From DATAUD01 sp036268455 (GTDB lineage Bacteria > Verrucomicrobiota > Verrucomicrobiia > Limisphaerales > Palsa-1400), in assembly GCA_036268455.1 (NCBI GenBank), contig DATAUD010000104.1:62001-126000 (forward strand): 64,000 bases of DNA, in the 5' to 3' direction. Positions 26,683 to 35,056 of this stretch are shown in pieces. How positions within the stretch are numbered: the stretch's first letter is position 1; each line of letters begins with the position of its first letter. The translations under genes and the position numbers were made by a program. Under the pieces are notes generated by a model. It did no database searches. It saw only the letters and a list, made by a program, of their open reading frames with translations, and was not told the origin of the DNA.

Positions 26683-28326
26683 TCAATGGGCTGCCGATAA
26701 TCTCATCGCCAACCGTTGCGCCAGTCGTTGCAGTGCGGGCGATCGGTCATTGGCCTGCAACTGCACTTCGATCAGGCAAAAGCTTTTCGTCCATTGCCGG
26801 GCCTCCGCAAGGGCGTGTTCGAGGTCCCGCTCCGTTTTCACGACAATACCGCGCCCCGCGCCAAGGACTTCCGGCAGCCGGCTGTAGTTCCACAAAGGAA
26901 CATCATTGTAGGGGCCGTCTTGTATTTGACGCTCGGTGCCATATCCAAAATTGTTCAGCACGATCACGATTGGATTCAGGCCGTAACGCACGGCGGTCGC
27001 CAGCTCCATCCCCGTCATTTGAAACGCGCCGTCGCCGACCAGGATGAGCGGGCGCAGTTTGGGGGCCGCCAATTGCGCGCCGATGCCAGCCGGGACCGCA
27101 AATCCCATCGATGCATAGTAGGCCGGCCCAAGAAAATCAGTCCGCTGCCGGATGTAAAGATCGGTGGCGGCGAACAATGCTTCGCCCACGTCCGCGACCA
27201 CGATTGTGTTAACGTTGATGAAATCATTCAATCGATGGAACAGCCGCTTGATCGTGATCGGCGCATCGCCGGACCTTGGCCGGAAGGTCCCCACAGGCGG
27301 CGGCCTTGGAATCTTGCCATTGGCGCGCCGCCGCAATTTCGTCCTGATCAACCCAGCAAGAAAATCCTTGAAGCGGACATTTTCGTAAGTGTGATACCGG
27401 ATTGAAAGTTTTTCACTGTTGGAATAGATCGAGCGCAACGGATCAAGCCGCGCGGTGTAAATGCCCAGATTGATGTCCGTCAGGAACGCCCCCAGCATGA
27501 TAACGCAATCGCTCTGTTCAACGTATCGGCGCACATCGTCGCGGCCCATCGCCCCCTCATACACGCCGATGTAGAAGGGGTGCTCCTCGCCGATGACCGA
27601 TTTTCCCAGCACCGTCGCCGCCACGGGGATATTCGTCCGGCGCACCAGCTTGAGCAACTGGTCCTGCAACTCGAAGCGGTGCAACTCGACGTCGGCAAGG
27701 ATCACCGGCTGGCGCGCCTTGTTGATCATCTCCGCCGCCTCGCCAAGGGCCGCCCGCAATACAGCCGGATCGCTTTTTTCGTGGATTGGTTTGGGGCGAT
27801 GATAAGAATTTCCCTTGGCGAACACCACGTCGCGCGGCAATTCGATATATACCGGCTGCTTGTGCCGCATCGCGGCGTGGAGCACGCGGTCAATTTCCTG
27901 GAAGGCATTTTGGGGATCGCTCAAAACCGTGGAAGCGCACGTGAGCTGCTCGAACACCTTCTTTTGAGTGTCGAATTCCTTGACCTTGTGGTGCAAGAGC
28001 GGGTTTTTCTCGCGTTCCTTGATGCCGGGCGAGCCGCTGATGACGACCACCGGCGATTTCTCGGCGAAAGCTTCGGCGGTGGTGTTCGCGAGCTTCAAGC
28101 CACCCACGCAATACGTCACGCAAACCGCGCCCAGTCCGCGAACACGCGCGTAGGCGTCCGCCGCGAACCCGGCCGCCTGCTCATCGCAGGTGTTGACGAT
28201 GCGGAGGCGCTTGCTCTTGGACAACTGATCGTAAAAGCCGAGGACATAATCGCCGGGAATGCCGAATACGTGCCTGACGCCGCGAGCGTGGAGTTGTTCA
28301 ATCAAATACTCGCCGATGGAAGTCAT
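26683..28326 (-). CDS. Thiamine-diphosphate-dependent 2-oxoacid (indolepyruvate/pyruvate-type) decarboxylase
   Basis: A 547-residue ThDP enzyme with three domains. The N-terminal PYR domain has VFGIPGDYVLGFYDQL and the catalytic Glu in NTCDEQAAGFAADAYAR. A His-His pair occurs in LLHHKVKEFDT, the position of the catalytic HH of pyruvate decarboxylases. The middle domain spans ~195-335. The PP domain carries the ThDP motif GDGAFQMTGMELATAV...NN around 425-460. It decarboxylates a 2-oxo acid to an aldehyde; among relatives are indolepyruvate and phenylpyruvate decarboxylases. Pairing with the convergent alcohol dehydrogenase suggests aldehyde reduction downstream. Acetolactate synthase is less likely, given the HH pair and length. 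Confidence 0.88.
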   Translation of the reverse strand: MTSIGEYLIEQLHARGVRHVFGIPGDYVLGFYDQLSKSKRLRIVNTCDEQAAGFAADAYARVRGLGAVCVTYCVGGLKLANTTAEAFAEKSPVVVISGSPGIKEREKNPLLHHKVKEFDTQKKVFEQLTCASTVLSDPQNAFQEIDRVLHAAMRHKQPVYIELPRDVVFAKGNSYHRPKPIHEKSDPAVLRAALGEAAEMINKARQPVILADVELHRFELQDQLLKLVRRTNIPVAATVLGKSVIGEEHPFYIGVYEGAMGRDDVRRYVEQSDCVIMLGAFLTDINLGIYTARLDPLRSIYSNSEKLSIRYHTYENVRFKDFLAGLIRTKLRRRANGKIPRPPPVGTFRPRSGDAPITIKRLFHRLNDFINVNTIVVADVGEALFAATDLYIRQRTDFLGPAYYASMGFAVPAGIGAQLAAPKLRPLILVGDGAFQMTGMELATAVRYGLNPIVIVLNNFGYGTERQIQDGPYNDVPLWNYSRLPEVLGAGRGIVVKTERDLEHALAEARQWTKSFCLIEVQLQANDRSPALQRLAQRLAMRLSAAH

Positions 28327-28414
28327 TGTGGAAACCTACCGCCTTGGGCATTGACTGCCAAGCGCTCAATAATTTCGCATCGCCTCATTTTCAAAAGTCA
28401 CATACCTTGGAGTT

Positions 28415-31045
28415 GTGGATGCGAGAAGAATCCTCCGGTCCTGGGTCGTCGCCATTATTTTGATGGCGGGGTGGGCCGTTTTGCCCGCATCGGCGGCGGA
28501 CGCACCGCAGAAACCGGCGGATGAGAAGGCGTTGGACGCGGCGTTCGAAATGTTCAAGGACGGCCAATACGCGCTGGCTGAGACCAATTTCAGCAATTTC
28601 CTGACGACCTACACCAATTCCACCCATCGCGCGTACGCGATCCTTTACCTCGCGATTTCGCGGCTGGACCAGACCAACAACGCCGGCGCGATGGATCTCC
28701 TGCAAAATTCCTTTTCGAGCGCCGGCGAGTTGCAGCCGCAATATGTGTTTTGGATCGCCAAGGCGCGTCTGAGCCAAAAGGATTTCATGGCGGCGGCGAT
28801 CGGATTTGCGAACGTCGCAAGAATCGCCAGTTCCCCACAGCGACTCGAAGCCGCCTATGACGAAGCATTGACGTATTCGGAAATGACGAACTGGCCGTAC
28901 GTCATCAACCTGCTTCAGGCGACCAACAGGGTTTTTCACATCGCGGCGGCGCTGGAGCCGGAGAGTTCGTTTGCGGCGATGGGCACGCTGCTTTTGGGTG
29001 AGGCGCTTCTTAACGAAAATCGTCCCGTCGAGGCGGAAAAAACGATCCGCGCCCTGGATTCCGCAAGCCTGAAATTCGACTTGGCATGGCGCCGCCAATA
29101 CCTTCTTTGCCGGATAAAACTGGCCGCGGGACACGGCGACGACGCTTTGGATGCCACAACGAATTTGCTGGCTCTCGCATCGGGGCCAGCGCATCGCGCG
29201 GCGAGCATTTTTCTCCAAGGGCAAATTCTCGAGGATATGAAACGGCCCGCCGACGCGCTTGCGGCGTACGAAACAAATTTGGTGGACGGCGTGCCGGCGG
29301 AAGAGCAGCGGCGAGCTTTGGCCAAAACGGTCGAGTTGACGGTGGCGCTCAATCCGCTCGGCGAGGCGATTCAATCGCTGGAAAACCTGATCCTTCTTCA
29401 TCCGCAAACGCCGGGGGTGGATTTGGCGCATGTGGGACTTGGTGAATTGTACTTGAAAGCTTATGGCAACCCGGCGGCGGCTGTGGCCGGCACGAACGGG
29501 GTGGCGCTTGCGATTGCAAACCCGCTGACCAGCGCGCTCACAAATTTCAACATCGTCATTCGCGATTTTACAAACAGCCAATGGCTCCCCGAAGCGCACC
29601 TGGACCGCGGCTGGTGCTACTGGTGCCAGGGAGATGTCGTCGATGCGAAGAAGGATTTCGAGGCTGCCGCGCAAGGGCTGCCTTATTCCGAGGACCAGGC
29701 AGTCGCCATTTTCAAATGGGGCGACTCTCAATTTGCCGAGCATGATTACGCGGGTGCGGTGAGCAATTACACGCAGCTTTTGATTCGCTATGACACCATG
29801 CCAAGCGTGACGAACAACCTGTTTGACCAGGCTTTGTACCAAATCGTCGAGGCGAAACTGAATCTGCGCGACGACCAGGGCGCGGGGGCCGCGGCGGAAA
29901 AAATCCTGCGCTGGTTTCCCGGGAGTTACCTGGGAGAGGGAGGACGATTTTTGATGGGTCACAGCATATCCAACAGCCAGGCGCGCCAGGTCTTTATGGA
30001 CTTGCTGAAACGGTCGCCGAATTCGCCGATCGCCCCGGAAGTGGAATTTGCCATTGCCCGCACGTACGACCACGAAGGCGAGTGGTCCACGGCGCTTCGC
30101 GGTTACGACAATTGGATGACAAACCATCCCGGCAACCGTCTGCTGCCGGAAGTGGAATTTTACCAGGCGCTGGCGACCGCGAAAGAGGGGATGGAAACGA
30201 ACGCCTTGATGAAATTCACCAATTTTGTGGCGCGCTTCCCGAGCAATTCGCTTGCCCCATGGGCCAAGAATTGGGTGGCCGACTATTACTACCGGCAGCA
30301 GGATTATCCTTCGGCCGAAAAAAGTTACCAGGAGCTTTACCAGAAGTTCCCGAACGCCGGGGACCTCGCCTACCAGGGGCGCTATTGGGCCGGCCGGGCG
30401 GCGCTGGCAAACCAGGAACTTGCCGACGCGCGCATTTATTTTTCGGCGCTGGTGAGTGACACCAACACGCCGACCGCACTCGAGCAACAAGGATTTTTTG
30501 CTCTGGCGGACACGGCTTTCCAGCAGTTCCTGGCCAATCCCTCCAACCTGACAAATTTGAACGACGCCATAGCCGCAGTGAGCAAATTGACCAACAGCGC
30601 TCCCACCAATGCCATCGCGGTGGAGGCATTTGGACGATTGGGTGATTATTACATGCAATACGCGGGCCTGAAATCAGACACCAATGTTTACCCGGAAGTC
30701 ATCCAGATGTATTCCACGATATTGAGTTTTCCCGCCACAGCCGCCACCGTGTCCGCCCGCAGCCAGGCGGAAGTTGGCCTTGGGATTGTGGCGGAGAAGG
30801 AGCATTTGCCGCAAATGGCGTTAAAGCATTACTCGCGCGTTCTTTACGGAGATCCCAAGAACTTCGATCCTTACTGGGTGGAAACCGCCGGCCGGCTTAT
30901 GGCTCAGATTTGCGAGGAACAACAGAAATGGGACCAGGCCGTCAATACCTACAAACGCGTCCTCGATGCCGTCCCTTCGCTTGCGCCAGTTCTGAAAGAA
31001 AAAATTGCGACCGACGAAAGACGCGCTGAAGCGTCGCACAATTAA
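28415..31045 (+). CDS. Long periplasmic tetratricopeptide-repeat protein
   Basis: An 876-residue exported TPR protein. The start is GTG 28415, with TTGGAG six bases upstream. A signal peptide (WVVAIILMAGWAVLPASAA) ends near residue 28. The rest is helical TPR-like repeats, for example DAAFEMFKDGQYALAETNFSNF, AVAIFKWGDSQFAEHDYAGAVSNYTQLL and PSAEKSYQELYQKFPNAGDLAYQGRYW, of the BamD/YbgF kind. Such proteins scaffold envelope assembly complexes. Its stop lies two bases from the sucD stop on the other strand. No partner is evident. A 755-residue antisense reading of the same DNA is a shadow. Confidence 0.85.
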   Translation: MDARRILRSWVVAIILMAGWAVLPASAADAPQKPADEKALDAAFEMFKDGQYALAETNFSNFLTTYTNSTHRAYAILYLAISRLDQTNNAGAMDLLQNSFSSAGELQPQYVFWIAKARLSQKDFMAAAIGFANVARIASSPQRLEAAYDEALTYSEMTNWPYVINLLQATNRVFHIAAALEPESSFAAMGTLLLGEALLNENRPVEAEKTIRALDSASLKFDLAWRRQYLLCRIKLAAGHGDDALDATTNLLALASGPAHRAASIFLQGQILEDMKRPADALAAYETNLVDGVPAEEQRRALAKTVELTVALNPLGEAIQSLENLILLHPQTPGVDLAHVGLGELYLKAYGNPAAAVAGTNGVALAIANPLTSALTNFNIVIRDFTNSQWLPEAHLDRGWCYWCQGDVVDAKKDFEAAAQGLPYSEDQAVAIFKWGDSQFAEHDYAGAVSNYTQLLIRYDTMPSVTNNLFDQALYQIVEAKLNLRDDQGAGAAAEKILRWFPGSYLGEGGRFLMGHSISNSQARQVFMDLLKRSPNSPIAPEVEFAIARTYDHEGEWSTALRGYDNWMTNHPGNRLLPEVEFYQALATAKEGMETNALMKFTNFVARFPSNSLAPWAKNWVADYYYRQQDYPSAEKSYQELYQKFPNAGDLAYQGRYWAGRAALANQELADARIYFSALVSDTNTPTALEQQGFFALADTAFQQFLANPSNLTNLNDAIAAVSKLTNSAPTNAIAVEAFGRLGDYYMQYAGLKSDTNVYPEVIQMYSTILSFPATAATVSARSQAEVGLGIVAEKEHLPQMALKHYSRVLYGDPKNFDPYWVETAGRLMAQICEEQQKWDQAVNTYKRVLDAVPSLAPVLKEKIATDERRAEASHN

Positions 31046-31047
31046 TC

Positions 31048-31947
31048 TCACATCATCTTCAACAAGGCGTCCGCCATTTCCGAGGGCGTCGCGGCGATGC
31101 CAATTCCGGCTGTCTTGAACGCCGCGATTTTTGCCGCCGCCGTCCCTTTCCCGCCGCTGACAATTGCGCCCGCATGGCCCATTCGGCGTCCGGGGGGGGC
31201 CGTTGTCCCGGCGATAAAACCGGCGACCGGCTTTTTGCAATTTTTTTGGATCCACTCGGCCGCCTCCTCCTCCGCGGAACCGCCAATCTCGCCGATCATA
31301 ATGATGCCGTGCGTTTCGGGATCGTCATTGAACATTTTGATGATGTCCAAATGGGATGTTCCATTCACCGGATCGCCGCCAATGCCAACACAGGTTGATT
31401 GCCCAACACCGCGGCACGTCAATTGCCAGACCGCCTCGTAAGTAAGAGTCCCGCTGCGGGAAACGACGCCGACGTGTCCCTTCTTGTGAATATAGCCGGG
31501 CGCGATGCCGATGCGGCATCCGCCAAAGGAGTCCTTGCCCTCGCCGGGAGTGACGACTCCGGGACAATTCGGACCGATGAGGCGGCTCTTTCCATTCCTC
31601 ATGGCGTTTTTAACCTTGATCATATCATTGACAGGAATTCCCTCCGTAATGCAAACGATCAACTCAAGCCCGGCGTCCGCCGCTTCAAGAATGGCGTCAG
31701 CGGCAAAGGGAGGCGGAACAAAAATCGCGGAAACAGTCGCTCCTGTCTGCCGGACGGCGGCGCCGACGCTGTCAAAAATAGGAATTTTTTTGGCGGAATG
31801 TTCAAAAACCTGTCCGCCTTTGCCCGGAGTGACGCCCGCGACGATCTGCGTTCCGTAGTCGATGGAAAGCTGAGTGTGCCTTGCGCCAAAGCTGCCGGTG
31901 ATGCCTTGGACGAGAACCTTCGTGCCGGAATTAACGAGAATGGACAT
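31048..31947 (-). CDS. sucD: Succinyl-CoA ligase (ADP-forming) alpha subunit
   Basis: A 299-residue alpha subunit that binds CoA and carries the phosphohistidine of succinyl-CoA synthetase, converting succinyl-CoA to succinate with substrate-level phosphorylation. Start motif ILVNSGTKVLVQGITGSFGARHTQ; CoA-binding GVTPGKGGQ; IGPNCPGVVTPGEGK; and the active-site His in MGHAGAIVSGGKGTA near the end. ATG 31947 begins two bases after the stop of an inserted nucleotidyltransferase gene; sucC lies beyond that cassette. All are on the same strand and tightly packed, so they should still be co-transcribed. Confidence 0.97.
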   Translation of the reverse strand: MSILVNSGTKVLVQGITGSFGARHTQLSIDYGTQIVAGVTPGKGGQVFEHSAKKIPIFDSVGAAVRQTGATVSAIFVPPPFAADAILEAADAGLELIVCITEGIPVNDMIKVKNAMRNGKSRLIGPNCPGVVTPGEGKDSFGGCRIGIAPGYIHKKGHVGVVSRSGTLTYEAVWQLTCRGVGQSTCVGIGGDPVNGTSHLDIIKMFNDDPETHGIIMIGEIGGSAEEEAAEWIQKNCKKPVAGFIAGTTAPPGRRMGHAGAIVSGGKGTAAAKIAAFKTAGIGIAATPSEMADALLKMM

Positions 31948-31949
31948 GA

Positions 31950-32456
31950 TTAGGTATCGAGTTTCAAATTCGGTTGTTGTTCGAGTTTTTCTTTAATGGC
32001 GCGCAGATGCCGGACGGCCGCCCAGTCACGCTCTCTGCCAGCAGCTTCTTTCGCCGCAATGAGGGCATCAAGGCTCAGGAATCGAAAGTCGCCGAAAGAA
32101 AATCTCGCCAGGACGCTTCGCTTACTCACTTCGTCAAAACTTCCAATGCCAGTAACTTCGCCCAGGCAATCCAGTTTGCCGATGTCGGTCTGCAAATAAA
32201 GATTTCTCAGGTCGCCAAACGCGCCTCTCGTCATCTCCAAAGGCAGTTTGTTTGGTGTCAAGCGATGAACAGGATGCAGATCTTGCATGGCGGATTCGAT
32301 GCGTTTGACGTTTTCCACGCCAAAGGGACAGCAAATGTCGAGATCAAACGTGGCCAATGCGGCTCCATGGTAAACAACACAGACTCCGCCGATGACAACG
32401 AAGTCGAGGCCACTGTCTTTGAGTCTGACAAGCAAGGCTGAGTCATTTTGTGGCAT
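31950..32456 (-). CDS. Nucleotidyltransferase-fold protein inserted between sucC and sucD
   Basis: A 168-residue protein with the minimal nucleotidyltransferase signature: VVIGGVCVVYHGAALATFDLDIC, i.e. Gly23-Gly24 followed by Asp38-x-Asp40 for metal binding. The C-terminal part (SLDALIAAKEAAGRERDWAAVRHLRAIKE) resembles the alpha-helical tail of AbiEii/MNT-type and DUF6036-type proteins, where a Lys in AAK often follows. It probably transfers a nucleotide to an unknown target. It overlaps a 72-residue partner gene by 14 bp, so the two form a pair, possibly a toxin-antitoxin-like module. It has no known role in the TCA cycle. Confidence 0.75.
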   Translation of the reverse strand: MPQNDSALLVRLKDSGLDFVVIGGVCVVYHGAALATFDLDICCPFGVENVKRIESAMQDLHPVHRLTPNKLPLEMTRGAFGDLRNLYLQTDIGKLDCLGEVTGIGSFDEVSKRSVLARFSFGDFRFLSLDALIAAKEAAGRERDWAAVRHLRAIKEKLEQQPNLKLDT

Positions 32457-32661
32457 GCGACTGGCCGGCCTCTTGAACGTTTAGTAAAAAATCGATCACT
32501 TGCTGATGTTCCGCCAATCTTTCTTCGGGCGTTAGCGCAAGGGCATCCTCGATCAGCGACATATCAATGCCCGCCGCGAAAGCCGCGCGCCACTCCGGGC
32601 CGGCGTCCGGCGGCATGACATACGCGCCGTTCATTTGCGCCAATGTTGCTTCGTCAAACAT
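32443..32661 (-). CDS. Small partner protein of the nucleotidyltransferase
   Basis: A 72-residue acidic protein. The core MSLIEDALALTPEERLAEHQQVIDFLLNVQ has the pattern of short proteins often encoded just before GG...DxD nucleotidyltransferases (a TPEERL..H.. helix); this is from memory of such pairs, not a search. ATG 32661 starts three bases after the sucC stop, and the 3' end overlaps the nucleotidyltransferase start by 14 bp. There is no HEPN R-x4-H motif. A role as antitoxin or adaptor is inferred from pairing only. Confidence 0.65.
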   Translation of the reverse strand: MFDEATLAQMNGAYVMPPDAGPEWRAAFAAGIDMSLIEDALALTPEERLAEHQQVIDFLLNVQEAGQSHATK

Positions 32662-32664
32662 CTT

Positions 32665-33870
32665 TCATTTATCCACAGCCTTAACAACTTTTTGGGCCGC
32701 GTCAGCCATGGAATCGCCGGTGATGATTGCCACGCCGGAGTCCGCGAGCGTTTTTTTGCCGGCGACCACGTTGTTGCCCTCGAGCCGAACGACCAGGGGG
32801 ATTTTTAAATGCGTTTCTTTCACGGCAGCGACGATGCCAGCCGCAATGACATTGCAATCCATGATGCCGCCGAAAATATTCACCAGGATGCCTTTGACGT
32901 GCGGATCGCTCAAAATGATCTTGAACGCCGCTGTCACCTGCTCCTTGCTCGCGCCGCCGCCGACGTCCAGAAAATTCGCGGGCTCCCCGCCAAAGCGCTG
33001 GATAATGTCCATCGTCGCCATCGCCAGTCCCGCGCCGTTGACCAGGCAGGCGATGCTGCCATCGAGCTTGATGTAATTGAGATTGAATTTGCTCGCCTCG
33101 ATTTCAAGGGGAGCCTCCTCGGCCAAGTCGCGCATCGCCTGGATGTTGGGATGGCGGTACAGAGCATTGTCGTCCAGGCTGATTTTGGCGTCGATGGCCA
33201 GCAAACTCTCCTTGCCGTCTGGCGCAACAATGATGCAAAGGGGATTGATCTCTACCATGCTGGCGTCGCATTCCCACCAGGTTTTGTAAAGGGCGCCAAA
33301 CATTTTGGCCCCGCTGGCGATCAATTCACCCTTAAGACCCAGAGCCTCGGCCAATTTTCGCCCCTGATACGGCATCATGCCAATGCTGGAATCGATCGTC
33401 TCTTTAAGGATTTTTTCGGGATGTTCGGCGGCGACTTGTTCGATGTCCACGCCCCCCTCGGTGCTGGCCATTATAATGGGCCGGGAAGCGGCGCGATCCA
33501 GCAGCACCGCGCAATAAAGTTCTTTTTTGATATTGGGAGCGCCGGCAACGAGCAACTTGCTGACGAGGCGCCCTTCGGCGCCCGTTTGTTTGGTGACCAG
33601 GACATTTCCCAACATCGCCTTGGCTTTTTCAAAAACGTCATCGGCGGTCTTGCAAAGTTTGACTCCCCCTTGAAAGCCGCTCTTGAAAGCGCCCTTGCCG
33701 CGTCCACCCGCATGGATTTGCGATTTGACGACCACCAAAGATTCGCCTTTGGCGAAAAGCCCTTCGGCGATTTTCTTTGCGGACTCGGCTGTGTCGCAGA
33801 CTTCGCCCGCAGGGACGGCGACGCCGTACTGAGCGAGCAGTTGTTTTGCCTGGAATTCGTGAATGTTCAC
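32665..33870 (-). CDS. sucC: Succinyl-CoA ligase (ADP-forming) beta subunit
   Basis: A 401-residue ATP-grasp beta subunit of succinyl-CoA synthetase. N-terminal MNIHEFQAKQLLAQYGVAVP; ATP-grasp core SQIHAGGRGKGAF; metal- and nucleotide-binding MVEINPLC and LAIDAKISLDDNALYRHP; and C-terminal FLDVGGGASKEQV and NIFGGIMDCNVIA, typical of the ligase domain. The start codon is GTG at 33870, 39 bp after the gltA stop. In most bacteria sucD follows directly; here two unrelated small genes intervene without disturbing direction. Confidence 0.97.
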   Translation of the reverse strand: MNIHEFQAKQLLAQYGVAVPAGEVCDTAESAKKIAEGLFAKGESLVVVKSQIHAGGRGKGAFKSGFQGGVKLCKTADDVFEKAKAMLGNVLVTKQTGAEGRLVSKLLVAGAPNIKKELYCAVLLDRAASRPIIMASTEGGVDIEQVAAEHPEKILKETIDSSIGMMPYQGRKLAEALGLKGELIASGAKMFGALYKTWWECDASMVEINPLCIIVAPDGKESLLAIDAKISLDDNALYRHPNIQAMRDLAEEAPLEIEASKFNLNYIKLDGSIACLVNGAGLAMATMDIIQRFGGEPANFLDVGGGASKEQVTAAFKIILSDPHVKGILVNIFGGIMDCNVIAAGIVAAVKETHLKIPLVVRLEGNNVVAGKKTLADSGVAIITGDSMADAAQKVVKAVDK

Positions 33871-33909
33871 TTATGATTATGAAAGAAGGATTGGGATTAA
33901 ATTTTCGGC

Positions 33910-35043
33910 TTATCGTTCTTCGAGCGGCTTGACCTTTAAGCCAGCAGGGCCGATGTATTTGCTTTGAGGGCGAATCAGGCGGTTATCGGCCAATTGTTCG
34001 AGTATATGGGCCGTCCAACCTGCCGTTCGCGCGATGGTGAAAATGGGCGTGAAGAGATCAGTCGGAACTCCTAACGAGTAATAAACGGTGGCGGAATAAA
34101 AATCGACGTTGGCGTGGAGGTTCTTCTTTTTCAGCATGATCTCCGCGATGCGGTCGCTCATTTGAATCCACTTGCGCTCGCCCAATTTTGAACTGAGGAC
34201 TTGCGCCATTCGCTTCAAATGTGGGGCGCGAGGATCAAGCGTTTTGTAAACCCGATGCCCGATGCCCATGATCTTCTTCTTTTGCGCCAGGCACTCCTCG
34301 ACATAGGCATCGACTTTGTCCAGCGAGCCAATTTCGATCAACATCTTGATGACGCCCTCGTTTGCCCCGCCGTGCAACGGTCCTTTCAGTGTGCCGATGG
34401 CGCTGGTGACGGCCGAATACATATCGCTCAACGTGGCGATGGTCACGCGAGCGCTGAAGGTCGAGGCGTTCATCCCGTGATCGGCGTGGAGAACGTAACA
34501 AAGGTCGAGCGTGTTTGCCTTTTCCGCGGAAGGCACTTCGCCATCAACCAAGTAGAGAAAGTTGGCGGCTTCGCCCAATTCGGGCTTGGAGTGGAGAATT
34601 TCTTTTCCCTGGCGGATGCGATGGTAATAAGCGGTGATAATGGGGATTTGCGCGATTAACCGCATGGCCTTGCGGCGTTGATCATCGTAGGAATTATCGT
34701 CGCGTTGAGCATCAAAGCAGCCCATTGCGGAAACGGCGGTGCGGATGACATCCATCGGCGGAGTATCGCGCGGAACGATGCGCAAAATGTCAATGACACC
34801 CTGGGGCAGGTCTCGGTCCGCGACGAGTGTGGCCTTTAATTCCGCCAGTTCTTTTCGGTTCGGCAAATGGTTCCAATGGAGCAAGTGGACGATTTCCTCG
34901 TAACCGACTTTCCCGGCCAGTTCATTGATATCGTAACCGGCGTAGATAAGTTCGCCCGCATCGCCGCGGACGTCACTGAGGCGGGTTTGCGCGGCAACGA
35001 TGCCTTCCAGTCCTTTACTAAGAGATTCTGTTGGATTGGACAT
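33910..35043 (-). CDS. gltA: Citrate synthase
   Basis: A 377-residue short-type (type I-like, Gram-positive/archaeal length) citrate synthase condensing acetyl-CoA and oxaloacetate. Catalytic residues are recognisable: His in LHADHGMNASTFSARV, His in LKGPLHGGANEGVIKML, and the region MGIGHRVYKTLDPRAPHLK, followed by Asp in LHANVDFYSATVYYSLG. ATG 35043 (MSNPTESLSKGLEG) is preferred; a 12-residue longer reading has no family support. It lies between a CvpA-like gene (13 bp) and sucC (39 bp), so several TCA-cycle steps are encoded in one operon. Confidence 0.95.
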   Translation of the reverse strand: MSNPTESLSKGLEGIVAAQTRLSDVRGDAGELIYAGYDINELAGKVGYEEIVHLLHWNHLPNRKELAELKATLVADRDLPQGVIDILRIVPRDTPPMDVIRTAVSAMGCFDAQRDDNSYDDQRRKAMRLIAQIPIITAYYHRIRQGKEILHSKPELGEAANFLYLVDGEVPSAEKANTLDLCYVLHADHGMNASTFSARVTIATLSDMYSAVTSAIGTLKGPLHGGANEGVIKMLIEIGSLDKVDAYVEECLAQKKKIMGIGHRVYKTLDPRAPHLKRMAQVLSSKLGERKWIQMSDRIAEIMLKKKNLHANVDFYSATVYYSLGVPTDLFTPIFTIARTAGWTAHILEQLADNRLIRPQSKYIGPAGLKVKPLEER

Positions 35044-35056
35044 GAATATTTCTCTT

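Noticed and set aside
28391..30658. 755-residue open frame on the minus strand
   Set aside because: Antisense shadow of the TPR gene; Arg/His/Gln-rich composition, no motifs and no signal, whereas the plus-strand frame has a signal peptide and repeats.
32443..32661. HEPN partner of a MNT-HEPN toxin-antitoxin pair
   Set aside because: The small protein lacks the R-x4-H motif and is too short for a HEPN domain, so only a general partner role is claimed.
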